A stretch of 55,288 nucleotides of DNA, taken from the NCBI GenBank assembly GCA_017992455.1, contig JAGOOP010000011.1, positions 1 through 55,288 of the forward strand, read 5' to 3'. Made by a program: the position numbers and the translations under genes. The stretch's first letter is position 1, and each line of letters starts with the position of its first letter. The notes below the pieces were generated by a model that saw only the letters and a program-made list of their open reading frames with translations, was not told where the DNA came from and made no database searches. Positions 16,704 to 27,300 of this stretch are shown here, in pieces. This stretch comes from Candidatus Omnitrophota bacterium. Lineage in GTDB: Bacteria; Omnitrophota; Gorgyraeia; Gygaellales; Profunditerraquicolaceae.

Positions 16704-18440
16704 TTATCGCAGGAATTGTTTGCGGAGGGCGCTTTCGGGGATCTCGACGACCGTGGGCCTGCCGTGCGGGCAGGTGAACGGGTCGCGCGCCTGCAGTAAA
16801 GCGCTGCGCTGATATTCGGCCTGTTCTTTGTTCATCGCGAATCCGGCCATAACAGATGATCTGCATGCCAGCCGCGCCAGCTTTTCAGGGTCCATTTTTG
16901 CGATCTGCTCACCGGCAAGAAGGTTCCTGACGCTGTTCTCCGGCTCCGTGATCAACTGTGGATGCGAGTGGATCGCGATCGTTTCTTTATCGAACAACGT
17001 TGTTTCGAATCCAATCGTTTCCAGCACGTCTTTTATTCCTTCCCACACCAATAGCTCCTGCGTGGTCGCCTTAAAGGTGATCGGCACAAGAAGCTTCTGT
17101 CCCTCGACCGCGGATCGTTCGATCTGGTCTTTTAATTTTTCAAAGCTGATCCGTTCCTGCGCGGCATGCTGGTCAATGACGAGCAGTGAATCAGTTGTCT
17201 CAAACAGCAAAAACGTCTTCAACAGGTTACCCAGGTACCGGGCCTGGCGCAGTTTCGTCCGCAGATCGTTCTGTTTGTCTTGGGCGATATCTGTTTTATA
17301 GAGCGCGATGCTTTCGGCAAGCGCAAGCTGCATTTGCTCCTGCGCAGGGGCAGAATATTCAGGCGTACCCGCGAGCGCAGACATTCCGGCAGGCCTTTGA
17401 GCGTCACGGTCAGGCGCAGCAAACAGATGCTTCGGCTGCTGCGCCTTGCTCTGAGTCATGAGCAGCTGCTCGCTGAAATTCCGCAGCACAGCGATGAGGC
17501 GTGCTTCGTCCTTGATCTTGACCTCGCGCTTGGTCGGGTGCACATTGACGTCCAGGTCCGCTGCAGGCATCCGGACATACACGCAGAAAAGCGGATGCAC
17601 TCCAGGCGCAAGCAGCGACCGGTATATATCGTTCAGATGATAACTGATGGTCTTGCTTTCCACCGGCCGGTTATTGATAAAGATAAACTGCATGTCTTTG
17701 CGCGTACGCTGTATGTTGATGTCGCCGAGCATAAGCTTGACGGATAGGTTCTTTTCGGCATAGTCCCGATCGCCTTCGATCAAATCGTTCTTTTCAACAT
17801 GCAATGCTTCGGCTATTCTGTCTTTGAGGTCTTTTGCCAACGCCAGCTCAAGGATCGTGCGGTCATCGTGGCTCATCTTGAACCTGATATGCGGATAGAG
17901 GAGCGTATACGGGACAAAAAGGTCCAGTATACGGTTGAACTCCGTTGAATTCGATTTAAGGAATTTCTTTCTGGCCGGCGTGTTGAAAAAAAGCTCTTTT
18001 ACCTCGATGCTGGTGCCGGTGCGCATGCTCACGGGCTTGCGCGACAGCCGTTCATTCCCCCGCACGTGCACGCTCCATCCCGGATCCTGCGCATCGGTCT
18101 TTGTCTCGAGCGTTACATCGGCCACAGCGGCGATGCTGAACAGCGCTTCGCCTCGGAAACCGAGAGAAGAGATCGCATACAGATCGTCTATGGCCGAGAG
18201 CTTGCTTGTGGCATGGCGGTTGAAGACGGAATTCAGGTCCTCTTCGGCGATGCCGGCGCCGTTATCCCTCACTTGAATAAGCGTTTTGCCTGCATCGCGC
18301 ACGGTAACGTCGATCGCAACCGCGCCCGCATCGAGCGAATTCTCAAGCAGTTCCTTTAAAACGGACGCAGGCCGTTCGATCACCTCGCCGGCGGCGATCT
18401 TGGAAACTATCTCTGGAGGGAGTATGCGGACTTTAGCCAT
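16704..18440 (-). CDS. mutL: DNA mismatch repair protein MutL
   Basis: 578 residues. GHKL ATPase half with ENSLDAGA (residues 33-40), DNGAGI and LGFRGEALFSIA, then the C-terminal dimerisation/endonuclease domain with DQHAAQERISFE (about residue 420), a full match to the DQHA(x)2E(x)4E metal-binding endonuclease motif, and the closing CPHGRP. This is the nicking type of MutL found in bacteria without MutH. The start (MAKVRILPPEIVSKIAAGEV) is the family start; an open frame continues upstream only because it lies inside mutS. The start overlaps the mutS stop by 8 bp, so the two are co-translated. Confidence 0.96.
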   Translation of the reverse strand: MAKVRILPPEIVSKIAAGEVIERPASVLKELLENSLDAGAVAIDVTVRDAGKTLIQVRDNGAGIAEEDLNSVFNRHATSKLSAIDDLYAISSLGFRGEALFSIAAVADVTLETKTDAQDPGWSVHVRGNERLSRKPVSMRTGTSIEVKELFFNTPARKKFLKSNSTEFNRILDLFVPYTLLYPHIRFKMSHDDRTILELALAKDLKDRIAEALHVEKNDLIEGDRDYAEKNLSVKLMLGDINIQRTRKDMQFIFINNRPVESKTISYHLNDIYRSLLAPGVHPLFCVYVRMPAADLDVNVHPTKREVKIKDEARLIAVLRNFSEQLLMTQSKAQQPKHLFAAPDRDAQRPAGMSALAGTPEYSAPAQEQMQLALAESIALYKTDIAQDKQNDLRTKLRQARYLGNLLKTFLLFETTDSLLVIDQHAAQERISFEKLKDQIERSAVEGQKLLVPITFKATTQELLVWEGIKDVLETIGFETTLFDKETIAIHSHPQLITEPENSVRNLLAGEQIAKMDPEKLARLACRSSVMAGFAMNKEQAEYQRSALLQARDPFTCPHGRPTVVEIPESALRKQFLR

Positions 18441-20991
18441 TGTCCTGAAGTTTTTCCTTAAGTTTCTGCAGTTTATTGAGCGCCTGCAAGGGCGTGATCG
18501 TATCAAGGTCAGCCCTGGCAAACTCTTTCTTGATATCGTTGAGCAACGCCTCATTCGCTTCGGTGAACAGGGACAGCTGGTCGTCCTGCGGCAGGCGGTT
18601 GCGGATCTTTTCCTGAAGGTTGTTATTGAGCTCCAGGCGGGTGAGTATCTTTTCCGACCGCTTGACCACTTCCAGCGGAATGCCGGCGAGCTTTGCAACA
18701 TAGATGCCGTAACTGTCGTCAGTTCCTCCGGGAACGATCTTATGGAGGAACACGACCTCGTCGTTCCATTCCTTGACTGATACATTGTAATTTTTTACGC
18801 CTGGGAATTCCTCGGCAAGCGCGGTCAACTCATGGAAATGAGTGGCGAACAGCGTGCGCACTTTCTGCTTTGCCAGATATTCGGATATGGCCCAGGCAAG
18901 GGCCAGGCCGTCAAAGGTGGAGGTTCCCCTGCCGATCTCATCGAGGATGACAAGGCTGCGGCTCGAAAGGTTGTTCAATATTCCGGCAGTCTCGGACATC
19001 TCGACCATAAACGTGCTTTGCCCCCGCGAAATATCGTCATGCGCGCCGATGCGCGTGAATATCTTATCAACAAGGCCGATGGACGCGCTTGCTGCCGGTA
19101 TGAAACTGCCCATCTGCGTCATAATAACCAGGATCGCGCTCTGGCGGATATATGTCGATTTTCCCGCCATGTTCGGCCCGGTCAGGATGACCAGATGATC
19201 TTCTTCGGCGTCGAGAAGCGTATCATTGGGGATGAACGGATCCATGATGGATCTTTCAACAACCGGATGCCTGCCGTCACTGATATCGATGACCATGCCG
19301 TCGTTAACATCCGGACGCACATATCCGGGCAGTGCTGCCAGCATGCTCAAGGAATATAATACGTCGAGTCGTGCCAGGTCAGCGCTTAATACGTGTAGCT
19401 GCGCCGCATTATCCAGTATGGCTTTGAATATCTCCTCGATCAGTTGTCTCTCGATCTTGAAGATATTCTCCTCGGCAGTGAGGATCTTATCCTCATACTC
19501 CTTGAGCTCCGGCGTGATATATCGCTCGCCGTTGGTTAAAGTCTGCTTGCGGATGTAATCCGCAGGAGCCTTATCGACATTTGCCTTGCTGATCTCGATA
19601 TAATATCCGAACACCGACGTATAGCCGATCTTGAGCGAATTGATTCCCGTGCGCTTGATCTCCCGCTCCTGGAGGCTTTTGAGCCAGTTCTTTCCGTTCT
19701 CCTGCATGTCGCGCAAAGAATCGAGCTCTGCGTGATATCCCTTATTGATGATCTTTCCATCAGGATGGGAGAGCGGTATATCAGGGCTTATCGCCTTGTT
19801 TAACAGGCCGCGCAGATCCGGCAGTTCCTCAGCGCGAAAAAGCCGATTCTGCTGCGAAACGTCTTTGAGCAGAGCGGCAAATTCAGGCTGTTTATTCAAG
19901 GTCAGCCGCAATGCAACAAGGTCACGGCTCGATCCTGAGCCGCAGGAGATCCTTGATATGCATTTTTCAATATCCGGGATGCCGTGCAGAGAGTTTCCGA
20001 GGCTGTCGCGCACGCGCAGGGTATCTTTCAATAACGTAACTGCCTCCTGGCGTTCTCTGATACGATCGGCTGATTTAAGCGGATGGTATATCCAGTCTTT
20101 GAGCCTGCGCTTGCCCATGCTCGTGCGCGTATGATCGATCGCCTGCATCAAGCCGTCAAGCTCAAGGCCCAGGCATGCGGCAGGGGATATGAAACAATGG
20201 TCTTCATCCGCATACAGCGCAATTTTATGGATATGGCGCACTGGTTGATGGTGCATCTGCCTGAGGTATTCAAGCAAAGCCCCGCTTGCCGATATTGCCG
20301 CAGGCATATCTTCGATGCCGAAACCCGCGAGATTATGCGTGTGCAGATGCTCCTGAAGCGCTTTCTTTGCGATATCCGTATTAAAGCACCAATCCTCGAA
20401 CGGGCTGAGCACGATATTCCTGGAGCGCAGAAGAGGGGCCTTAAAGATCTGCCGCACGCGCTCTTCATCCTGAGCAGGAAAAACGCATTCGAAAGCGGGG
20501 ATCTTTGAAATGACATCTACAAGCCGCTCAATCGCAGGGTATTCATTGGCCTGGATCGCGCCGCTTGCGGTATCCGTAAAGGCAATAGCGCATTTCTTTT
20601 CCTTGAAGCTCAACGCGATCAGATACCGCGTTTCAAAGCTGGCATCGTCAATATACGTGCCTGACGTTATGACCTTGATCACGTCTCGCTTGACCAGGCC
20701 TTTTGCAAGAGCCGGATCCTCAACCTGTTCGCAGATAGCGACTTTTAAACCTGCTTTAATGAGCTTTGCAATATAGGTGTCTGCGGCATGAAATGGGATG
20801 CCGCACATGGGAATGCGGCCTGCTTTGCCTGCATCCCGCGAGGTCAGGACCACATCCAGAATGCCGCATGCCTTTTTCGCATCCTCCATGAACATCTCAT
20901 AGAAGTCGCCGAGGCGGAAAAAGAGAATGGCATTCTGATTTCTTGCCTTGATCTCCTGGTATTGTTTGAGCATGGGGGTGAGGGAATCCAT
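18433..20991 (-). CDS. mutS: DNA mismatch repair protein MutS
   Basis: 852 residues, the usual MutS1 length. The mismatch-reading Phe-x-Glu is F30-Y31-E32 in LGDFYEMF; connector, lever and clamp domains follow; Walker A GPNMAGKST (about 604-612), Walker B VILDEIGRGTSTFDG and the GGTDDSYGIYVAKLAGIP block close the ATPase domain. Recognises base mismatches and small loops and recruits MutL. The ATG (20991) stands only 6 nt after a good -10 box, so the mRNA should be leaderless. First gene of the mutS-mutL operon. Confidence 0.97.
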   Translation of the reverse strand: MDSLTPMLKQYQEIKARNQNAILFFRLGDFYEMFMEDAKKACGILDVVLTSRDAGKAGRIPMCGIPFHAADTYIAKLIKAGLKVAICEQVEDPALAKGLVKRDVIKVITSGTYIDDASFETRYLIALSFKEKKCAIAFTDTASGAIQANEYPAIERLVDVISKIPAFECVFPAQDEERVRQIFKAPLLRSRNIVLSPFEDWCFNTDIAKKALQEHLHTHNLAGFGIEDMPAAISASGALLEYLRQMHHQPVRHIHKIALYADEDHCFISPAACLGLELDGLMQAIDHTRTSMGKRRLKDWIYHPLKSADRIRERQEAVTLLKDTLRVRDSLGNSLHGIPDIEKCISRISCGSGSSRDLVALRLTLNKQPEFAALLKDVSQQNRLFRAEELPDLRGLLNKAISPDIPLSHPDGKIINKGYHAELDSLRDMQENGKNWLKSLQEREIKRTGINSLKIGYTSVFGYYIEISKANVDKAPADYIRKQTLTNGERYITPELKEYEDKILTAEENIFKIERQLIEEIFKAILDNAAQLHVLSADLARLDVLYSLSMLAALPGYVRPDVNDGMVIDISDGRHPVVERSIMDPFIPNDTLLDAEEDHLVILTGPNMAGKSTYIRQSAILVIMTQMGSFIPAASASIGLVDKIFTRIGAHDDISRGQSTFMVEMSETAGILNNLSSRSLVILDEIGRGTSTFDGLALAWAISEYLAKQKVRTLFATHFHELTALAEEFPGVKNYNVSVKEWNDEVVFLHKIVPGGTDDSYGIYVAKLAGIPLEVVKRSEKILTRLELNNNLQEKIRNRLPQDDQLSLFTEANEALLNDIKKEFARADLDTITPLQALNKLQKLKEKLQDNG

Positions 20992-20997
20992 ACCCCA

Positions 20998-21026
20998 ATT
21001 TTAACAGCAATGATAAGCCATTTCAA
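20998..21026 (-). promoter_or_regulatory. sigma70-type promoter of mutS, leaderless geometry
   Basis: Read on the minus strand: TTGAAA (21026-21021), 17-bp spacer, TAAAAT (21003-20998), then 6 nt (TGGGGT) and the mutS ATG. The expected +1 is the A of the ATG. It lies directly beside the hairpin repeat at 21031. Confidence 0.75.
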
Positions 21027-21030
21027 CAGA

Positions 21031-21117
21031 AAAGGCTAAAAACGGGGTCAGAATTATTTATTTGCCGCTTTGCGCATAGCTAACAAATAAATAATTCTGA
21101 CCCCGTTTTTAGCCTTT
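21031..21117. repeat. Hairpin repeat, family A (longest perfect arms)
   Basis: Perfect 34-bp arms (21031-21064 and 21084-21117) around the loop CCGCTTTGCGCATAGCTAA. It lies in the 323-nt gap between the divergent mutS and giant genes, upstream of both, so here it cannot be a terminator of either neighbour. The rest of that gap holds the mutS promoter, a palindrome (21143-21160) and the structured leader of the giant gene. Confidence 0.95.
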
Positions 21118-21142
21118 GACCGCGTGCTTAGATTGCATCGGA

Positions 21143-21160
21143 TTTGAAAGCGGTTTCAAA
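21143..21160. promoter_or_regulatory. 18-bp palindrome, possible operator
   Basis: TTTGAAAGCGGTTTCAAA: 7-bp arms around GCGG. A nearly identical sequence (TTGAAAACGGTTTCAAA) occurs at 45973-45989 before the first PilZ gene. Size and shape fit a helix-turn-helix repressor site; the cognate protein is unknown. Confidence 0.45.
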
Positions 21161-21272
21161 ATGCCTATCAGCCTGCCTTGAAATCAGCCCGTATATAAGG
21201 TAAGCTTTAAGTACGACTGTAGGTAAACCTGAGCATTCCATATTACTCAGGCCACAATTTATTTTTACATGA

Positions 21273-21320
21273 ATTAAGAATTGCCACGGTTCTTAATGAA
21301 TGGGAGATTAAGCCGTGGCA
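21273..21320 (+). promoter_or_regulatory. Possible pseudoknot over the start codon of the giant gene
   Basis: Stem 1: ATTAAGAA (21273-21280) with TTCTTAAT (21290-21297). Its 9-nt loop holds TGCCACGG (21282-21289), which is fully complementary to CCGTGGCA (21313-21320), the segment containing the GTG start codon (21315-21317). The ribosome-binding site GGGAG (21302-21306) lies in the strand joining the stems. Another hairpin (CCTGAG...CTCAGG) occurs just upstream. Confidence 0.5.
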
Positions 21321-24300
21321 TTTTTATTTGCGCAAAAGAACGACTTTATCAAAGCGTTTAGGCGGATTATCGCCTTCATTATCATATTAAGTTTCATTTT
21401 CGAACAGCTTGGCATTGCTCAGGTAATCCCCCAGATTCCCAATCCAGCCGATCCCAATTCTCTTTTCATTTCTTCTGACAAGTTCCGTCCTATTCATTTA
21501 CGATCGATCGACTACCAGGATGCAGCGCGCAGTTTTAGCGTCATGCTTGATAAGGGCGATGTCAAAGAAGCAAAGCAGGCTGAAACTGAGCAGGCTGTCC
21601 GGGATATGATGACGTATTTTTTTATCGGCGTGCGGCTGCCGAATTCTTCTTTCTGGGTCAACCTGCGGCCTGATTCTCCCGAACGCATCATCGACGCTCG
21701 CCTCGCTCAGACAGATATCGGCAGGATCATGCTCGCCGCCGATGTGCAGTTGAAAAAAGACCTTGCCGCCTATACGTCGCCGAAAACCAAAGAGGGAAAG
21801 GCATACTGGGATAAGCTGTATAAGAAAGCCGAAGAATTATTCGGCAGCGAAGATATTTCCATCCCTACGATGACCAGGCCGTGGATCGTGCCTGACGAGA
21901 TCATCCTGCGCGACGCAGGCACAAGCGCCTATATTTACAAAGCTACGCTTAAAGTCCTTCTCGAGGCTGATCATCTGAGGAACGGGCCCGCAATTCAGTC
22001 CGCTGACCCCCGCATTAAAACGCTGAATGACTATTCCTCGCAGATCATCAAGGAATCCATCCTTCCGAAACTCTCAAAAGACGTCAATATCTCAAGGCGA
22101 TACGCGCCGCTGCGCCAGGTCTATTACTCGTTGATCCTCGCGCAATGGTTCAAATCCAGGAACATGGGCATTGATAAGAGCATAGACCAGAAGGACCTTG
22201 CCGGGCTTATGTCGAACACTGCCTGGGATAAAGGCGTGTATTTCAAGCAGTATCAGGATTCATTCCAAAAAGGAGAATACGATCTGCAGGAAACCGTGCG
22301 GACGCCGTTTGGCCAGACTATCAGGCAGTATTTCTCTGGCGGCATACAGCTCGGCGTTCAGAACAAGGAGGCGCCCACGCCTTCGGTTTTGTCGATCGCC
22401 GCAGATGGCGGGATCAGGCTGTCTGCCGTAAAGGGGTCTGAACGCGCGCTTGTCACAGCGCATGACAAAGGTTTCACGATCCAGCTTCTGCATGACGACA
22501 TCGCCCAGGGCGTCCAAGACGGGGATATTGTCATGCCCCATGGACCCCTGCGCGACGATTACTCGATGTTCCAGCAAGGCCTTGATTGGACGAATACGCG
22601 CATCCAGGCAGAAACGCCTGTGTATCTTCTCAAGGCATTCATGGATATCTATGAGCAGTGCCGGATCATGGTGCTTGGCCCGGGAGCCGGGACCGAATTA
22701 AGTCATATAGACGATATCGCGCAGGAACAGGGGCGTCAGGTCGAGGTTGATACCATCAGCTTGAGCCCGTTGCCTCTGCGGTTCAGGCTTGAGTTAGATT
22801 CGGCAAACCTCTGGGAACAGGTTAAGGCCTATACCAAAGCCGGTTTTTCTCTGGCCGGACTGGAAGAGTATTATGCGCTGCTTTCCGACCGGGAAATCGG
22901 CGATATCACAAGGATCAACCGCGCCGAATTCAACCGCGCGCTCAGGCACGGCGAGCACGAAAAGATCCCCATGAGCGTCATTCCTCCTTTGCAGAACGCA
23001 GGGTTTCATATTTACAGCCGATTGCCCACGCCGCATATCCATCGCCAATATATCATGCCCTTGACTGATATCCTGTCCGGAGGGTTCGGAATACAAAAAA
23101 GGTATCATATTGTTCTCGATAATCACGGAGGCTTTTATTATACGGTCATGACAGAAGGGTTGGACGAAGCGGTTCGCGCCGTCGATATGCTGCTTGCGCC
23201 GGATGGCGTATTTTATGCGCGTGTTGTCCCCTGGATGAAAGAGGAACTGGATGAGTTCGAATTTCCCGGGCTTGTGATATTTGTTACGTCCGAAGAGCTG
23301 CTGAGAAAGCGGATCGAAGAGCCGCTCAGGACGCTGATCGTGAGGAAAGACAGCCTGCATATGCGGCGTCTTGCCGGGTGTTCGGGTGTGCGGCAGGTAT
23401 CGGATGGTATGTATCGGGTTGACAATATGGATAAGTTTGTCAAAAAGTTTATCCCGGCAAAATCGGGGGCGGCCATTCGCAAGGGTTTATCTACAGTCGT
23501 GGCAGATAACAATCCTTCCCATGGCGCCCCCGTTCCTTTGCCGTCTCACGCGCGGTCGCATAAAGACGGCGGAACGCTGTCCATCCCTCACACCGCTTTT
23601 AATTTCGCAGATCAGCTTCCCCTCGGGTGGCAATCGAGCATGAGGCGGGAATACTACGATCACCAGGAGCATCGGCAACTTGCTCAAGACCACATGGAAG
23701 CGTTGTCTCAGTTCGGTATTCAACTACAGATGAAGATGGCGAATACGTTCCCTGCCCGCGCTGAAAGTGTCGGGCCGGTGGCGCTCAATCCGGCATGCGG
23801 AGGGGATGTTATGTTGTTCGGCCTGAGAGCGATCACGGATATTATCGGCATTGATGTTCAGCCTTTCGGGCCTCCGGCAAGGATCATTGCGCCGCAGCGC
23901 ACGGTGAATCCCTCCATAAAAGCCCGGTATTACGCAATGGGGACTGATGCAATGGAAACGCTTATGGCCTTGCCTGAAACAGGCAATCTCATCGTGGAAA
24001 GGATCCTCATAGGATTGAACGCGGCTGTTACCGGCATTTATTATTTTACGCTTAACGACGCGGGTAAGATGTCTTTTATTGAATCGCCCGGCATGAAAGG
24101 AACTGTTGGCTTCGGCAATGCGGTTGTCGAATTCAAGGATGAAAACGGCCTGACAAAGCGCTACTGGTATATCCGGCAGGACCTTAACCGGCGCAGCAAA
24201 GCCCTGCGATCGTTCCTGGAGCAGACAACTTTCCAATCGCTCGTCTTGAAAGGCGCGTTCGACATGTTCAACCCGGATTCGCCTTTATTTCCGGATCATG

Positions 24301-27300
24301 ACAATCTGATCCAAACGATCCTGGAGCCTGCCAGGCGCCATTCAGCCTGGGTGATCCATGATGAAAGCCGCGACGGCAATCCCTATAAAATGTGGCAGGA
24401 GCAGTTTAAACCGTATCATGTCCAGAGGACGCCGGTCAGGCTGCGATCTGGAATGATTGTAAAACCTTTCTTCGGCCTGTCAGAAAAAAATGTATTCTGG
24501 GGCCCGGCGGACTATCTTAAAACTTCGTCGCATCAACGGCACCGCGGCGAATATTACGAAATTTTCTGCAGAGAGATGAGCCGGATCAACCCGGACAAGA
24601 CGGACATTGATTATCAACTTGAATTTGATAGGTGGATGTTCCGACATTACCGGTTGATCGTCCCGGAACCAGGCCCGGACGATAGCATGGTTTTTGCTGA
24701 TATGCTCAAACACCCTCCCGAGCCGGAGAGCCTCAATGACACGGAGCTGTATCTGGCCTTTCAGAATGCCTTCTGGAGCCGCGCTTTTACGCAGTTGAAA
24801 TGGGATTTCTATCTTTTCGGACACTTTGGATTCGGTCAATACCCGAAGATCCTCCACAAGCTTCTAGAACCGGAAGCGAAAGCAGCCATAAAACAAGACA
24901 GGGAGCTTTTGAAGCTCTATTATAAATCAGGAGCGCAGGCGTTCCGGCGCATAGCGCAGATCGAGGCAAGCCTTGCGGATGAAATGTTCGCGCGTTTTGC
25001 CAAAAGGCCGGAAGCGGTCCGAAAGATCGTCGAATATCTGCACGACCGCAACATCCCCATACTCGATTCGGTCCTGAACAGGCTTCTGGGCATCAGGGAT
25101 TACGAGCTTGAAGAGACGTTGAGCCCCGGGATAGAGTCGTCTGCGGCGTATCAGTCAGAAGACCATTTCTACCAAGGGACTCCGTATGAGTTTATTCGGC
25201 AGATCCTCAGGCACGTGGAGCCCACATCCTCCGATGTTCTGGTCGATCTTGGTTCCGGATACGGCAGAATGGTCATCTACGCCGCGCTGGCGACGAGGAT
25301 CAAAAAAGCCATAGGCATTGAACTGGTGGCTGAGCGGGCCTCTGTGAGCAGCCGGACCGCAGAGGAACTTGGCCTGGCAAATGTCGAATTCCAAAACAGC
25401 CATGTCAAAGACGCTGATATACAGGACGGGACCGTGTTCTATTTGTTCAATCCTTTTTCAGACGAAACATTCGCGCTTGCCATGGATAAATTGCGTGAGG
25501 TGGCCAGGACCAGGAAGATCACCATGATCTTCTGGCAGTGCAATGAGGCCGAGCTTGCCCGATGCACATGGATGAAACTGGTCAAGACCGTGCCGTATCG
25601 CTCATATACAGCCTATATATACGAAGCTGATCCCTTACTTGCGAAGGAGGTTGACGCGCGTCAGGCCCGTCAGCGCGACGGCGGGAATACGGATGTGTTC
25701 ATCTCTGATCCTGATCAGGTTGCTACATTGCGCGATGTATGTGAGGTCATTGAGCGCAGTGTGCAAGGCAATTCGTTGCCCGGGGATCCCGTTGTGATTT
25801 CCTCAGGCAGAGGGTCTGAAAGCGCCGTGTATCGCGTGGCTGGTTACGACCGCGTTGTATTTAAGGTGATGGATGAGGATCTGAGCGAATACCGTTTTAA
25901 CATCCAGACGGATAATCTGTCCCGGATCGCTGGGGCAAACGGCTATACCCGTGTCCCGTTCGACAAATTCGACCTCGTTTCTATTGCGCATATTGCGCCG
26001 TTCGCGTATTGTTCATTGCAGAATGCGAGCGGCAAGCGGATACGCATGGTTGTTCAGCAAAAAGCCGTTATGCCGCTCGAGCGCGATGAGCTCGATGCGT
26101 TAAAGGCGGATCTGAAACGGGCAGGCATAACCTGGGTGGATGCAGGGCCCAGGAACGCAGCCATGATCGAGTCCGAGCATGGAGGGCAGACAACGCGCAT
26201 GCCTGTTGTCATCGATCTCGGCGGACTTTTCTTCAAAGACGCGACCGCCCAATTGATCGAGATGCTTTTTAACGCGCCTGAGGCCGATGATCGCCATTCC
26301 GCCGCGAGCGCCCTGTGGGCTCAAGATCCTGAGCGTGTCCCTGTTCAGGTAATGGACGCCTTGAAGAAAGCGTCGAACTCGGAAAAGGACCCGTTTGCCA
26401 GATCAGTCATCAAGGCGATTCTGCGCAGCGCCTCAATGGGTCAAGACAGCGCGCAAAGCCAACAGAATTTTTACACTCAGCCCCGTCAGGACGGAAAGCA
26501 CATATTCGAACTCTGGCAGGAAAAGGCCGATGTCGGTTCGTCGATAACTCCTGCGGTATATGACGACGGTTATAGAGCAAACATGGTCCGGTTGATCAAA
26601 AGCGTAACGCGGGAAAACAAGGACGCGGCCATACTTTCCATAGGCTCAGGCATCGCATTTGTGGAAGAGATCCTCGCCAGCGACGGTTACCGGAATATAA
26701 CGGCGGTTGATATACACAGAGAGGCAGCGGAAATCGCCCGGAGCAAGGGATTGGAATCTTTTGTCGCTACGGGCGAGTCGCTCCCCATAGGAAGCTCTTC
26801 GCAGGATGTCGTGTATCTGGACGGCGCTTTAGGGCATATGGCTGCTTCGTTCAAGGCTCCGTATGATAATTGTTTTCAGCAGCCGCTTCGCGAGGTGTCC
26901 AGGGTCCTGAAGGATACAGGATTGGTTGTGATCAGCGACGATGTTCCTGCAGAAGGCAGCGATTATGAACTCAATCCCCGGGTGGAATTGTTACGGGTGA
27001 GCGATACGGTGATCGCGCAAGAACTCAAGAATGCGGGTTTTAAGGTCTTCGATATACAGTTTTTTTCATACCTCAGGCCCGGCATCGGAGAGGTCAAGAG
27101 AAGGGTCGTTGTTGCTCAAAAAGCGGACTTTGCCCCTCAGGATGTCGCCGGCATCGATTTCATCGGCCTGCAGGCAGCGCAGACGCAATCCATGGCCGGG
27201 CCGCTTTCCGCCAGGATCCTGACATGCCTGGGACAAAGTGTGCCAGTTCCCATTTCCGCTGACCTCAGCCAGGAGTGGTTGAAAATAGAACAGGCCATAA

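Noticed and set aside
18441-18785. N-terminal extension of mutL to 693 residues
   Set aside because: The extra 115 codons lie within mutS in another frame and have no MutL-like residues; MAKVRILPPEIVSKIAAGEV is the normal family start.
21197-21264. Intrinsic terminator at CCTGAG...CTCAGG upstream of the giant gene
   Set aside because: The 6-bp stem has a 12-nt loop and the following bases are not a clean U-tract.
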